Origin: Kineothrix sp. MSJ-39
GTDB lineage: Bacteria > Bacillota > Clostridia > Lachnospirales > Lachnospiraceae
Direction of reading: 5' to 3'
Assembly: GCF_018917935.1 (NCBI RefSeq)
Contig: NZ_JAHLPN010000009.1
Location: forward strand, 51,461-115,460
Length of the DNA: 64,000 nucleotides
The notes beneath the pieces were generated by a model, which searched no databases, had not been told where the DNA came from, and worked only from the letters and a program-made list of their open reading frames with translations. Shown here piece by piece: positions 28,522 to 38,441 of the stretch (its first letter is position 1; each line of letters opens with the position of its first letter). The position numbers were made by a program, and so were the translations under genes.

Positions 28522-30423
28522 ATGACAAAGAAACTGAAAAAAAGACTCTATAGAATCATAGCAGGTGCAGTTTGTTATGCAGCCTGTATGGCAATGGAAA
28601 AACTGGCACCTGTCAGCAACAACGTATTACTGATCGCATTTCTTGTTACCTATTTTATTATAGGTGGCGATGTACTGAAAGGCGCAGCACAGAATATCAT
28701 AAAGGGACAGATCTTTGATGAAAAATTCCTGATGGTGATCGCAACGATCGGTGCATTTTTAAGCAGCCAGTATCCGGAAGCGGTAGCGGTAATGCTGTTT
28801 TATCAGATCGGTGAATGGTTCCAGTCATATGCGGTCAACAAGTCCAGAAGATCGATCAAGGATCTGATGGATATCCGACCGGATTATGCAAATGTATATA
28901 ATGAGGCCGGAGAGCTTGTCAGTGTAGACCCGGATGAAGTCAGCATCGGTACGACCATCGTAGTAAAACCGGGCGAGAAGATCCCGCTGGATGGAGAGGT
29001 CATCAAAGGCGAAACTTCCTTAGATACGATGGCACTGACCGGAGAAAGCCTGCCAAGAGAGATCCGTACAGGAGACGAAGTCATCAGTGGCTGTATCAAC
29101 TTATCCGGTGTGATCGAGGTAAAGACCAACAAGGAATTCGGCGAATCTACAGTAGCGAAGATCCTGAATCTGGTAGAAAATGCGACTGCAAAGAAGGCAG
29201 AAGCAGAGAACTTTATTTCCAAATTTGCAAAATACTACACTCCGATCGTCGTATTTTTAGCTGTTGCACTGGCGATCATCCCATCTGTTATCACAGGTGC
29301 GTGGGGTAAATGGGTTTACCGTGCACTTTGCTTTTTGGTTATTTCCTGTCCTTGTGCCCTTGTTATTTCCATTCCGCTCAGCTTCTTCGGTGGTATCGGC
29401 GCAGCAAGCAAAGCCGGTATTTTAGTAAAGGGAAGCAACTACTTAGAGGCACTTGCCAATGCGGAAACGATCGTTATGGATAAGACCGGTACGCTGACAA
29501 AAGGACAGTTTGCTGTGACAAAGATCATGGCGGTGAATGAATCCGAACAGCGTGTACTTGCATACGGTGCTTTTGCAGAACGATTATCCACACATCCGAT
29601 CTCCAAATCCATTATGGCTGCTTACCAGCAGAAAAACGGAGATATGACAATTATGTCATCTAACGAAGCGGTAGAAGAAAAAGCCGGATTCGGTGTGGTC
29701 GCGCAGAAGGACGGCGGTAAGATTGCAGTCGGCAATGAGAAGCTTATGGCACATGTGCTGGGTGCGGATGCCTGGGCTGCCTGCAAAGAAAAATATCTGG
29801 CAGGCGAAAAGGCATTGTCCGAAGGAACGATCTGCCATATCGCATACAATGATGTGTACTGGGGCTTCCTGCTGATTGAAGATCAGCTCAAGGAAGATGC
29901 GGCAGAGTGTGTAACAGGACTGAAAAAAGCGGGTATGCGGCTTGTTATGCTGACCGGAGACCAGAAGGGTGTTGCAGATAAGGTAGCAGGTCAGCTCGGC
30001 ATTACAGAGTATTATGCAGAGCTTCTGCCGGGCGATAAAGTAGATCATGTAGAAAAGCTGCTGGCTGAGAAGTCGGAAAAAGGCAAGCTGATCTTTGTCG
30101 GAGACGGTATCAATGATGCGCCGGTACTTGCAAGAGCAGATATCGGTATTGCAATGGGCGGTCTTGGCTCCGATGCAGCGATCGAAGCAGCGGATATCGT
30201 TATCATGACGGATGAACCGGCGAAGATCACGACAGCAATGCATATTTCCAAGAAAACGCTGGAGATCGTTAAACAGAACATTATCTTTGCGATCGGTGTA
30301 AAGATTTTGGTACTGATCCTGGCAGCGCTCGGTGTAGCCTCCATGTGGTGGGCAGTATTTGCCGATGTCGGTGTTGCGTTTATCGCGATCCTGAATGCCA
30401 TGAGAGCATTAAAACTGAAATAA
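28522..30423 (+). CDS. Heavy-metal translocating P-type ATPase (Cd/Zn/Pb type)
   Basis: A 633-residue P1B ATPase that exports soft divalent metals. The membrane metal motif is Cys276-Pro-Cys278 (SCPCAL), the phosphorylated Asp320 lies in DKTGTLTKG, TGES is in the actuator domain, and the hinge GDGINDAP is at 527-534. The HP motif of the N domain is present (STHPISKS). There is no N-terminal HMA domain; a separate HMA protein is encoded just upstream. CPC with an ArsR-type sensor points to Zn/Cd/Pb rather than Cu. GAGGAAG precedes the ATG. Confidence 0.94.
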   Translation: MTKKLKKRLYRIIAGAVCYAACMAMEKLAPVSNNVLLIAFLVTYFIIGGDVLKGAAQNIIKGQIFDEKFLMVIATIGAFLSSQYPEAVAVMLFYQIGEWFQSYAVNKSRRSIKDLMDIRPDYANVYNEAGELVSVDPDEVSIGTTIVVKPGEKIPLDGEVIKGETSLDTMALTGESLPREIRTGDEVISGCINLSGVIEVKTNKEFGESTVAKILNLVENATAKKAEAENFISKFAKYYTPIVVFLAVALAIIPSVITGAWGKWVYRALCFLVISCPCALVISIPLSFFGGIGAASKAGILVKGSNYLEALANAETIVMDKTGTLTKGQFAVTKIMAVNESEQRVLAYGAFAERLSTHPISKSIMAAYQQKNGDMTIMSSNEAVEEKAGFGVVAQKDGGKIAVGNEKLMAHVLGADAWAACKEKYLAGEKALSEGTICHIAYNDVYWGFLLIEDQLKEDAAECVTGLKKAGMRLVMLTGDQKGVADKVAGQLGITEYYAELLPGDKVDHVEKLLAEKSEKGKLIFVGDGINDAPVLARADIGIAMGGLGSDAAIEAADIVIMTDEPAKITTAMHISKKTLEIVKQNIIFAIGVKILVLILAALGVASMWWAVFADVGVAFIAILNAMRALKLK

Positions 30424-30437
30424 TAGTAAAAACTTAT

Positions 30438-30479
30438 AAAACAGAGTATAGTGGCGGATGCTGCTGTACTCTGTTTTTT
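30438..30479 (+). terminator. Terminator after the P-type ATPase
   Basis: AAAACAGAGTA pairs with TACTCTGTTTT around a long loop and a T run follows. Confidence 0.82.
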
Positions 30480-30589
30480 GTTATGGCGACGAGGAAAATG
30501 CACGCATTTATGCGATGCATTTGACGACCGCTAATCAGAGCGAGATTCGCAGAGCGTATCTCGTCTCTGTTATGGCGACGAGGAAAATG
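30480..30589. repeat. Palindrome-rich intergenic element flanked by 21-bp direct repeats
   Basis: The 21-bp sequence GTTATGGCGACGAGGAAAATG occurs at 30480-30500 and 30569-30589 without a mismatch. Between the copies are two hairpins: 30498-30520 (10 bp, one bulge) and 30536-30569 (11 bp, one bulge). A related TTATGGTGACGAGAAAG lies at about 47303-47319 in another palindrome-rich gap, so this looks like a dispersed intergenic family. Confidence 0.65.
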
Positions 30590-30624
30590 ATAAAATTAAA
30601 ATTTAAAAAAATGAAAAATATGTA

Positions 30625-30652
30625 TTGACAATATGACATTCTGTGTTATAGT
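30625..30652 (+). promoter_or_regulatory. Promoter for clpB
   Basis: TTGACA (30625-30630) and TATAGT (30647-30652) are 16 bp apart. No CIRCE dyad or CtsR heptad pair is visible nearby. Confidence 0.7.
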
Positions 30653-30687
30653 TGAAATAGAACAGATACAACGAGGAGGTGTCTAGT

Positions 30688-33279
30688 ATGAATATTCAAA
30701 AATTTACACAGAAATCCCTGGAAGCTGTCAATGGTTGCGAAAAGCTCGCGTATGAGTTCGGCAATCAGGAGGTGGATCAGGAGCATCTTCTTTATAGTCT
30801 GCTTACAATCGATGACAGCCTGATCTTAAAGCTCATCGAGAAAATGGAGATTAATAAAGAGCACTTTTTAGATAGAAGTAAAGCCGCGATCGAGAAAAAG
30901 ACAAAGGTCAGCGGCGGACAGATTTATATGAGCAAGGCTTTGAATGAAGTCCTGCTTATGGCTGAGGATGAGGCAAAGGCGATGGGAGACGAATATGTTT
31001 CCGTAGAGCACTTGTTCTTATCTCTGTTAAAGCATCCGAATGCAGAGATCAAAAAGCTGTTTTCGGAATACGGTCTGACGAGAGAGCGCTTTTTGCAGGC
31101 ATTGTCCACAGTACGTGGCAATCAGCGTGTGACAAGCGATAACCCGGAAGCCACCTATGATACACTGGAAAAATACGGACAGGATCTGGTAGAGCGCGCA
31201 AGATCGCAGAAGCTTGATCCGGTCATCGGACGTGATAACGAGATCCGTAATGTGATCCGTATCCTGTCCCGTAAGACGAAAAACAATCCGGTACTGATCG
31301 GTGAGCCCGGCGTTGGTAAGACGGCAGTAGTAGAAGGTCTTGCACAACGTATCGTCAGAGGCGATGTACCACAGACCTTAAAGGATAAAAAGATCTTTGC
31401 GCTGGATATGGGCGCGCTTGTTGCAGGTGCCAAATATCGTGGTGAATTTGAAGAGCGTCTGAAAGCAGTGCTGGAGGATGTCAGAAAGAGCGAAGGACAG
31501 ATCATTCTGTTCATTGATGAGCTGCATACGATCGTCGGTGCAGGCAAGACAGACGGCGCACTGGATGCGGGCAATATGTTAAAACCTATGCTGGCACGTG
31601 GTGAGCTGCATTGTATCGGTGCTACGACACTGGACGAATACAGACAATATATTGAAAAGGATGCAGCACTGGAACGTCGTTTCCAGACCGTTATGGTCGA
31701 AGAGCCGACGGTTGAAGATACGATATCCATCCTGCGTGGCTTAAAAGAGCGTTACGAAGTGTTCCATGGTGTTAAGATCATGGATAATGCGCTTGTCAGT
31801 GCGGCAGTTTTATCGAACCGTTACATTACGGACAGATTTCTGCCGGATAAAGCGATCGACCTTGTCGATGAGGCCTGTGCGCTGATTAAGACAGAGCTGG
31901 ATTCTATGCCGACGGAGCTGGATGAAATGCGCCGTAAAGTGATGCAGATGGAGATTGAGGAAGCTGCGCTGAAGAAGGAAGACGACAGTCTTTCCAAAGA
32001 ACGTCTTGCCAATCTGCAGAAGGAACTGGCAGAACTGAAAGAGAAATTCAACAGCCAGAAAGCAACCTGGGAAAACGAAAAGAATTCCGTACAGAGACTG
32101 CAGAAAATGCGTGAAGAGATCGAGTCTGTCAATAATGAGATCCAGATCGCACAACGGGAAGGCAATCTGGAGAAAGCTGCAGAGCTTTCCTATGGAAAAC
32201 TGCCAAATCTGAAAAAACAACTGGAGATAGAAGAGGAAAAGGTAAAATCAGAAGATCTTTCTCTGGTGCATGAAAATGTCAATGAGGAAGAGATCGCAAA
32301 GATCGTATCCCGCTGGACAGGTATTCCTGTTGCAAAACTGACGGAAGGAGAACGAAATAAAACCCTGCATCTGGATGAAGAACTCCATAAGAGAGTCATC
32401 GGACAGGATGAAGGTGTGACAAAAGTGTCAGAAGCCATTATCCGTTCCAAAGCGGGTATCAAGGATCCGACAAAGCCGATCGGTTCGTTCCTGTTCTTAG
32501 GCCCTACCGGTGTTGGTAAGACAGAACTTGCAAAAGCACTTGCCGCAAGCCTGTTTGATAATGAGAATAATATGGTGCGTATCGATATGAGTGAGTACAT
32601 GGAGAAATACTCTGTGTCACGTCTGATCGGAGCGCCTCCGGGATATGTCGGTTATGAAGAGGGCGGTCAGCTGACAGAAGCAGTCCGCCGCAGACCTTAC
32701 AGTGTTGTTTTGTTTGATGAGATCGAAAAGGCACATCCTGATGTATTTAATGTGCTTCTGCAGGTACTGGATGACGGTCGTATCACAGACTCTCAGGGCA
32801 GAACGGTAGATTTCAAAAATACCATTCTGATCATGACCTCCAATATCGGTGCGTCCTATCTGCTGGATGGCATCAATGAGGATGGTACGATCAAGCCGGA
32901 AGCAGAGGCTGCGGTTATGAACGATCTGCGTAATCATTTCAGACCGGAATTTTTAAACCGTCTGGATGAAACGATCCTGTTTAAACCGCTGACAAAGAGC
33001 AATATCAGTGGTATCATCAATCTGCTTGTGGACGATCTGAACAAACGGCTTGCTGATAAGGAGATTTCCATCAGACTGACAGATGCTGCCAAACAGCATA
33101 TTGTGGAAAACGGATATGATCCTGTTTACGGTGCAAGACCACTCAAGCGTTATATGCAGAAATATGTGGAAACATTGTCTGCAAAGCTGATTCTGGAGGA
33201 TAAAGTAAAACCGAAGGATACGATCGTGATCGATGAAAAAGACGGTGAGCTGACAGCTGGTTGCGAGAGTTATTCATAA
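30688..33279 (+). CDS. clpB: ATP-dependent disaggregase ClpB
   Basis: An 863-residue Hsp104-class AAA+ protein that rescues aggregated proteins with DnaK. It has an N domain, NBD1 with GEPGVGKT (205-212) and [16 protein letters not shown], a coiled-coil middle domain (about 410-525, Lys/Glu-rich) and NBD2 with GPTGVGKT (605-612). The long middle domain separates ClpB from ClpA or ClpC. The start at 30688 follows GAGGAGGTG. A GTG 9 bp upstream overlaps that site and is rejected. Confidence 0.96.
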   Translation: MNIQKFTQKSLEAVNGCEKLAYEFGNQEVDQEHLLYSLLTIDDSLILKLIEKMEINKEHFLDRSKAAIEKKTKVSGGQIYMSKALNEVLLMAEDEAKAMGDEYVSVEHLFLSLLKHPNAEIKKLFSEYGLTRERFLQALSTVRGNQRVTSDNPEATYDTLEKYGQDLVERARSQKLDPVIGRDNEIRNVIRILSRKTKNNPVLIGEPGVGKTAVVEGLAQRIVRGDVPQTLKDKKIFALDMGALVAGAKYRGEFEERLKAVLEDVRKSEGQIILFIDELHTIVGAGKTDGALDAGNMLKPMLARGELHCIGATTLDEYRQYIEKDAALERRFQTVMVEEPTVEDTISILRGLKERYEVFHGVKIMDNALVSAAVLSNRYITDRFLPDKAIDLVDEACALIKTELDSMPTELDEMRRKVMQMEIEEAALKKEDDSLSKERLANLQKELAELKEKFNSQKATWENEKNSVQRLQKMREEIESVNNEIQIAQREGNLEKAAELSYGKLPNLKKQLEIEEEKVKSEDLSLVHENVNEEEIAKIVSRWTGIPVAKLTEGERNKTLHLDEELHKRVIGQDEGVTKVSEAIIRSKAGIKDPTKPIGSFLFLGPTGVGKTELAKALAASLFDNENNMVRIDMSEYMEKYSVSRLIGAPPGYVGYEEGGQLTEAVRRRPYSVVLFDEIEKAHPDVFNVLLQVLDDGRITDSQGRTVDFKNTILIMTSNIGASYLLDGINEDGTIKPEAEAAVMNDLRNHFRPEFLNRLDETILFKPLTKSNISGIINLLVDDLNKRLADKEISIRLTDAAKQHIVENGYDPVYGARPLKRYMQKYVETLSAKLILEDKVKPKDTIVIDEKDGELTAGCESYS

Positions 33280-33346
33280 GTGAAAAAATGGAAAGAAAAT
33301 CAGTTGATTATCTTTTAAAATCAATGGTTTCATGGTAATCTATAAG

Positions 33347-33393
33347 AGAGCCTTAGCTATTTATGCGAAAGCGTTATGGCTAAGGCTCTTTTT
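33347..33393 (+). terminator. Terminator after clpB
   Basis: An 11-bp stem (AGAGCCTTAGC with GCTAAGGCTCT) with a long loop is followed by T residues. Confidence 0.85.
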
Positions 33394-33417
33394 GACAAGA
33401 TGAACAGGGGTGAGACG

Positions 33418-33591
33418 ATGATACCAAAGGATCCGGTTATGCTGCTGAGCTTTGTGAATCTGAAGCTGCGTGATTATTACAGCAGTCTTGACGATATGTG
33501 TGACGGACTGGATGTCAGTAAGCAGGAGATCACAGAGAAGCTGGCACAGATCGATTATCATTATGATGCAGACAGAAATCAGTTCTGTTAA
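33418..33591 (+). CDS. DUF4250 family small protein
   Basis: A 57-residue protein starting MIPKDPVMLLSFVNLKLRD and ending DADRNQFC, the known DUF4250 pattern found in Clostridia. Function unknown. The start has AGGGGTGAG upstream; a longer frame from 33376 runs through the terminator hairpin and is rejected. The next gene begins 30 bp later and may be co-transcribed. Confidence 0.85.
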   Translation: MIPKDPVMLLSFVNLKLRDYYSSLDDMCDGLDVSKQEITEKLAQIDYHYDADRNQFC

Positions 33592-33621
33592 ATAAGTTTG
33601 ATGTAATGTATAGGGTGAGTT

Positions 33622-35094
33622 ATGGGAGAGAAAAAAATGCAGATGGTAGTGAAAAACGGAGGAGCGTTTTCTCTGAACGCCGGGGAAAGCGTTCTTTCTG
33701 TGCTGAAAAAGAGGAATCTTGCAACATTTTCCAATTGCGGCGGGCATGGAACCTGCGGAAAATGTGCGGTGCGTTTCCTGAAAGGAGCGCCGCTTCCGCT
33801 GCCGGCGGACCGGAAACGGTTTTCGCCGTCGCAGCTCAGGGAAGGATACAGGCTGGCATGCCTTGCAAAGCCTGCGCAGGACTGTATCGTGGAAATGGCA
33901 TTTGAAAAAGAGAGGGAATTTATTCTGACTTCCTCAGCCCTTCCGTCAGATGCACTTTCCTCACAGATGAAGTCGCAGGTGCTTCTGCGGGAAGATCCAA
34001 AGCAGTATGGAAAAACGTTTGTGATTGCCGATCTGGGTACTACAACGATCGTTCTGCAGCTTGTGGAGGCTGAGAGCGGACGTGTGATCGATACGTATCG
34101 GGCACTCAATCCACAGAGGCAGTACGGAAGCGATGTGATCAGCCGCATGGAACATGCGCTTTCCGGTATGGATCATCTGCTGGCAGACTGCGTACATTAC
34201 CTTCTGGAGGGGGCAGTGGAAAAATGGCTGCAGGCAGGATTTTCCCCGCTGTTTGTTGTGCTTGCGGGTAATACGGTCATGGATCATCTGCTGCTGCATA
34301 TGGATGTGAGCGGTCTTTCCCATGCGCCGTTTACACCGGTCACAACCGATCAGGTGGTAACGGATATTGCAATGCTGAAATGCTATGTGATGCCCGGTAT
34401 TTCTGCATTTGTCGGAGGTGATATCATGGCAGGCATGCTTTCCGTGCGGGAGCAGATGCAGAAGGAGCAGGTGGAAAAAGCTCTTTTGATCGATCTGGGA
34501 ACAAACGGAGAAATGGCGCTGATCGACAAGGACAGGACGGTATGTACGGCAACGGCTGCGGGCCCGGCTTTTGAGGGTGGTGCAAGTGCCAATGTACCGG
34601 GAACGGATATGATCGCGCTGGTGGCACGCATGCTGTCAGGCGGTATTATAGATGAGACGGGATTGATCTGCGAGGAATATTTCCATAATGGTGTGACAGT
34701 GGATCATGTCTGTATCAGGCAGGAGGATGTACGCGGGCTGCAGATCGCCAAAGCGGCTGTTTATGCGGGCATTCATGTACTGCTGGAAACGGCGGGCTGT
34801 AAGGTAGAAGAGCTGGAACGGGTTTATCTGGCAGGTGGTTTCGGGTATCTGCTGGACGGAGAAAGTGCGATCCGGATCGGACTGCTTCCTGCACAGCTGC
34901 GCGGAAAGATCACAGCAGTCGGAAATACGGCGCTTTCCGGTGCTTACTTATATGGGAAGCTGTTGCTTGCACAACGGGCGGAGGAGAAGACCGCTGCGAT
35001 CAAGAAGCAGACGGAAAGTATCAATCTGGCAGAGCAGGATGCTTTTCAGGCGTGCTATCTGCAGGCAATGTCATTGACGGAAATGGCAGAATAA
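33622..35094 (+). CDS. ASKHA-domain ferredoxin protein, corrinoid-activation (RACE/DUF4445) family
   Basis: A 490-residue two-part protein. The N-terminal [2Fe-2S] ferredoxin-like domain has the ligand pattern CGGHGTCGKC plus a later CLA. The C-terminal half is an ASKHA ATPase-like fold with DLGTTTIVLQLVE, LIDLGTNGEMALI and VYLAGGFGYLL. Relatives use ATP to reduce the Co(II) corrinoid of methyltransferases back to Co(I). No corrinoid protein, methyltransferase or transporter is next to it, so the client is not evident. AGGGTGAG precedes the ATG; MQMVV five residues in is an alternative start. Confidence 0.85.
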   Translation: MGEKKMQMVVKNGGAFSLNAGESVLSVLKKRNLATFSNCGGHGTCGKCAVRFLKGAPLPLPADRKRFSPSQLREGYRLACLAKPAQDCIVEMAFEKEREFILTSSALPSDALSSQMKSQVLLREDPKQYGKTFVIADLGTTTIVLQLVEAESGRVIDTYRALNPQRQYGSDVISRMEHALSGMDHLLADCVHYLLEGAVEKWLQAGFSPLFVVLAGNTVMDHLLLHMDVSGLSHAPFTPVTTDQVVTDIAMLKCYVMPGISAFVGGDIMAGMLSVREQMQKEQVEKALLIDLGTNGEMALIDKDRTVCTATAAGPAFEGGASANVPGTDMIALVARMLSGGIIDETGLICEEYFHNGVTVDHVCIRQEDVRGLQIAKAAVYAGIHVLLETAGCKVEELERVYLAGGFGYLLDGESAIRIGLLPAQLRGKITAVGNTALSGAYLYGKLLLAQRAEEKTAAIKKQTESINLAEQDAFQACYLQAMSLTEMAE

Positions 35095-35121
35095 AAAGAA
35101 ATACAGGGTTGGAGAAAGGTT

Positions 35122-36960
35122 ATGTTATTTCAGGATTTTTACAAAGGACGAGCATTTGATGCTTATACATATTTCGGAGCACATATCGAGGGAAAAGGCG
35201 TTTGGTTCCGCGTCTACGCACCGGCGGCAAAAGCTGTTTATGTGATCGGTGATTTTTCGGACTGGAACAGGGTCCGGATGGATCACGGTTATGACGGTGG
35301 TGTTTTTACGGCTTATGTAGAGGGTGCAAAGGCTGGACAGATGTATAAATATCTGGTGGAAGAGCAAAGCGGTGTGGTACGCGAACACTGTGATCCTTAC
35401 GGCTTTGCAATGGAAAAACGTCCGGCGTTTGCATCGATCATTACCGATCTGTACAAGTACCGGTTTGCGGATGAAGAATGGATGGCAAAGCGGGACAAAG
35501 CCTATAATAAGCCAATGAATATTTATGAACTGCATCTGGCATCCTGGAAAAACAAAAAGGCAGTCAGGGAACGCAAAGAGGGAGAAGAAATGCACTTCCC
35601 GACGTATGAGGAAATTGCAAGTGAGCTGATCCCATATCTGAAAGAAAACCATTTTAATTATATTGAAGTACTGCCGCTTGCGGAGCATCCGGCGGATTGC
35701 TCCTGGGGGTATCAGGATACGGGCTTTTATGCACCGACTGCAAGATATGGCAGCCCGGACGGACTGAAAAAGCTGATCGATAGCTGCCATCAGAATGACA
35801 TTGGTGTCATTCTGGATTTTGTACCGATCCATTTTGCAATGGATGGGTATGGACTGAAAAAGTTTGACGGAACAGCTCTTTATGAATATGAAAACAAAGA
35901 TGTCGGCGAGAGTGAGTGGGGCACCTGCAATTTCAATCATTCCCGCGGAGAAGTGGCAAGCTTCTTACAGTCCAATGCCAATTACTGGCTGCAGGAGTTC
36001 CATTTTGACGGGATCCGTATGGATGCGATCAGCCGTGCCATTTACTGGATGGGAGATCCGAAGCGTGGCGTGAATACCAGAAGTGTTGCATTTATCAGGG
36101 AGATGAATGCAGGGCTGCACAGCCTAAATCCGACCGCAATTCTGGTGGCGGAGGATTCCACCAATTATCTGAAGGTCACAGCACCGGTAGAATATGACGG
36201 ACTGGGCTTTGATTATAAGTGGGACATGGGCTTTATGAATGATACGCTGGACTATTTCCGCCTGGAGCCGGTGTACAGACCGGCAAATTATGATAAACTT
36301 GCTTTTTCCATGCAGTATTTTTATAACGAATTATACCTGCTTGCTTTTTCGCATGATGAAGTTGTCCATGGAAAGGCAACAATCGTGCAGAAGATGTGGG
36401 GCGATTATGAACAGAAATTCCCGCAGGCAAGAGCTTTATATGCTTATTTTTATACCCATCCGGGCAAGAAGCTGAATTTCATGGGCAATGAGATCGGACA
36501 GCTCCGGGAGTGGGACGAAAACCGCCAGCAGGACTGGGATATGCTGAAGTATCCGATGCATGACAGTTTTTATCATTATTACAGAGAGCTGAGCAGGCTC
36601 TATACTACCTGTCCTGCTTTATATAACGGGGAATACAATCCGAACTGCTTCCGCTGGCTGCAGGTGCATGCAGCACAGTTTTCCACTTATGTATATGAAA
36701 GACGTGCCGAGGGACAGTCGGTGATCGTCATGCTGAACTTCTCGGATCAGTACTGGAGCAGCTTCTCATTTGGATATGACAGAAATGTCACACTGGAAGA
36801 GCTGATCAACAGCGACTGGGAAGAGTACAGCGGTAAGACAAAGCATTCGGATATGCAGGTTCTGGTGCAGAAGCAGGTGTATGACGGAATGCCATACCGC
36901 ATCAGTACAGATATTGCACCATTTTCTGCCAGGATCTTTTTGGTGAAAAAGGGCTTGTAA
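35122..36960 (+). CDS. glgB: 1,4-alpha-glucan branching enzyme
   Basis: A 612-residue GH13 enzyme with a CBM48-like N-terminal domain (VWFRVYAPAAKAVYVIGDFSDWN), the catalytic barrel and an all-beta C domain. Asp301 (IRMDAISR) is the nucleophile, Glu344 (VAEDST) the acid/base and Asp412 (FSHDEVVHG) the third acid. It forms the alpha-1,6 branches of glycogen. The other glycogen genes seen here, glgP-malQ, lie 28 kb away. GGAGAAAGG precedes the ATG. Confidence 0.95.
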   Translation: MLFQDFYKGRAFDAYTYFGAHIEGKGVWFRVYAPAAKAVYVIGDFSDWNRVRMDHGYDGGVFTAYVEGAKAGQMYKYLVEEQSGVVREHCDPYGFAMEKRPAFASIITDLYKYRFADEEWMAKRDKAYNKPMNIYELHLASWKNKKAVRERKEGEEMHFPTYEEIASELIPYLKENHFNYIEVLPLAEHPADCSWGYQDTGFYAPTARYGSPDGLKKLIDSCHQNDIGVILDFVPIHFAMDGYGLKKFDGTALYEYENKDVGESEWGTCNFNHSRGEVASFLQSNANYWLQEFHFDGIRMDAISRAIYWMGDPKRGVNTRSVAFIREMNAGLHSLNPTAILVAEDSTNYLKVTAPVEYDGLGFDYKWDMGFMNDTLDYFRLEPVYRPANYDKLAFSMQYFYNELYLLAFSHDEVVHGKATIVQKMWGDYEQKFPQARALYAYFYTHPGKKLNFMGNEIGQLREWDENRQQDWDMLKYPMHDSFYHYYRELSRLYTTCPALYNGEYNPNCFRWLQVHAAQFSTYVYERRAEGQSVIVMLNFSDQYWSSFSFGYDRNVTLEELINSDWEEYSGKTKHSDMQVLVQKQVYDGMPYRISTDIAPFSARIFLVKKGL

Positions 36961-36964
36961 TTTT

Positions 36965-37008
36965 CGAACACTTGTTTATAATAAGAATATAACTCGAACA
37001 GATGTTCT
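36965..37008 (+). promoter_or_regulatory. Two LexA (SOS)-type boxes
   Basis: CGAACACTTGTTTA (36965-36978) and CGAACAGATGTTCT (36995-37008) match the Firmicute consensus CGAAC-N4-GTTYG, the second with a perfect GAAC-N4-GTTC core. They bracket a TATAAC (36988-36993) that may be the -10 box. They lie just upstream of a putative DNA-repair radical SAM gene, which suggests SOS control. Repressor binding is inferred. Confidence 0.75.
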
Positions 37009-37031
37009 TTATATAAACAGGTGGGTAGAAT

Positions 37032-38441
37032 ATGATCGTTTTGGAAGATTTAGAAATTGAAAAGAAGCTGGAGATCTTATCCGATGCGGCGAAATATGAT
37101 GTGGCATGTACTTCAAGCGGCGTAGAGCGTAAGGGGAGTCAGGAAGGCATGGGAAATGCGACGCAGTGTGGCATCTGTCACAGCTTTGCGGCTGACGGCA
37201 GGTGTATTTCTCTTTTGAAGGTTTTGCTGACCAACGAATGCATCTATGACTGCAAATACTGCATCAACCGCCGCTCCAATGACACGGTCCGTACATCGTT
37301 TACGCCGCAGGAGCTTTGCGAGCTGACGATCCAGTTTTATCGGCGCAACTATATCGAGGGGCTCTTTTTGAGCTCCGGGATCAGGCGTTCGCCGGATGAG
37401 ACGATGGAGCAGATCTACCAGGTTCTTTTTTTATTGCGCAGGCAGTATCATTTCAATGGCTATATTCATGTGAAGGGGATTCCGGGCGCATCTGCAGAGC
37501 TTGTGCAGGCAGTCGGGTATCTGGCAGACCGCATGAGCCTGAATCTGGAGCTGCCGACCGCACAGGGATTGAAAAAGCTGGCACCGGGCAAGACACGGGA
37601 AAAGATCCTGACACCGATGCGGCAGATCCAGAATGGCATCAGAGAGCAGAAGCTGCTACTGGCGGATCATCGCCGGATCGCAGGAAAACAGGACAGGGGC
37701 AGCAGTCTGTATCTGCCGGGAGGCGGGCAGCTTTTACGGGAGAAGAGCAGCTATGGCGTCAGTGTGCCCGGCGGAAAGCAGGATCGTTTTGTGCCGGCGG
37801 GACAGAGTACCCAGATGATCGTTGGTGCAACGCAGGAGAATGATTACCAGATCCTGACGATCGCAGAGTCTTTATATCAGAAGTATGAACTGAAACGCGT
37901 CTTTTACTCTGCCTATGTGGCACTGAATGAAGACCGCGATCTGCCGCAGGTAGGCACAAAGCCGCCGCTGCTCCGCGAGCACCGTCTGTATCAGGCAGAT
38001 TTCCTGCTACGCTTTTACGGATTTGCGGCAAAGGAGCTTCTGTCAGAGGAAAAGCCGAATTTTAATGTGTATCTCGATCCGAAGTGTGACTGGGCGATCC
38101 GGCATCTGGAATATTTTCCGGTCGAGATCAACCGGGCGGGGTATGAAATGCTGCTCCGCGTTCCGGGGATCGGGGTGAAATCAGCGCAGCGGATCATGCG
38201 GGCGCGCAGATCGGCAAAGCTGGATTTTGACCAGCTGAAACGGATCGGTGTGGTACTGAAGCGGGCGCATTATTTTATTACCTGCAACGGGAAAATGCTT
38301 TACCATACAAAGATCGAAGAAGATTACATCACCAGAAGGATCTTAGAGCTCGATCATGCCAAAAACTGGCAGATGGAGTATCAGATGACCTATCGGCAGC
38401 TTTCTCTTTTCGATGACCGGAAGGAGGGGATGACAGGATGA
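37032..38441 (+). CDS. Putative DNA modification/repair radical SAM protein
   Basis: A 469-residue protein of the radical SAM family found paired with a UDG-like partner (TIGR03916 type). The [4Fe-4S] motif is Cys70-x3-Cys74-x2-Cys77 (CIYDCKYC), with two further Cys at 46 and 49. A helix-hairpin-helix (LLRVPGIGVKSAQRIMRARR) near the C terminus suggests DNA contact. Two LexA-type boxes lie upstream. It overlaps the next gene by 4 bp (ATGA). GGTGGG precedes the ATG. The reaction is not known. Confidence 0.88.
   Translation: MIVLEDLEIEKKLEILSDAAKYDVACTSSGVERKGSQEGMGNATQCGICHSFAADGRCISLLKVLLTNECIYDCKYCINRRSNDTVRTSFTPQELCELTIQFYRRNYIEGLFLSSGIRRSPDETMEQIYQVLFLLRRQYHFNGYIHVKGIPGASAELVQAVGYLADRMSLNLELPTAQGLKKLAPGKTREKILTPMRQIQNGIREQKLLLADHRRIAGKQDRGSSLYLPGGGQLLREKSSYGVSVPGGKQDRFVPAGQSTQMIVGATQENDYQILTIAESLYQKYELKRVFYSAYVALNEDRDLPQVGTKPPLLREHRLYQADFLLRFYGFAAKELLSEEKPNFNVYLDPKCDWAIRHLEYFPVEINRAGYEMLLRVPGIGVKSAQRIMRARRSAKLDFDQLKRIGVVLKRAHYFITCNGKMLYHTKIEEDYITRRILELDHAKNWQMEYQMTYRQLSLFDDRKEGMTG

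Noticed and set aside
30600..30687. CIRCE or CtsR sites controlling clpB
   Set aside because: No TTAGCACTC-N9-GAGTGCTAA dyad and no GGTCAAA heptad pair are visible.
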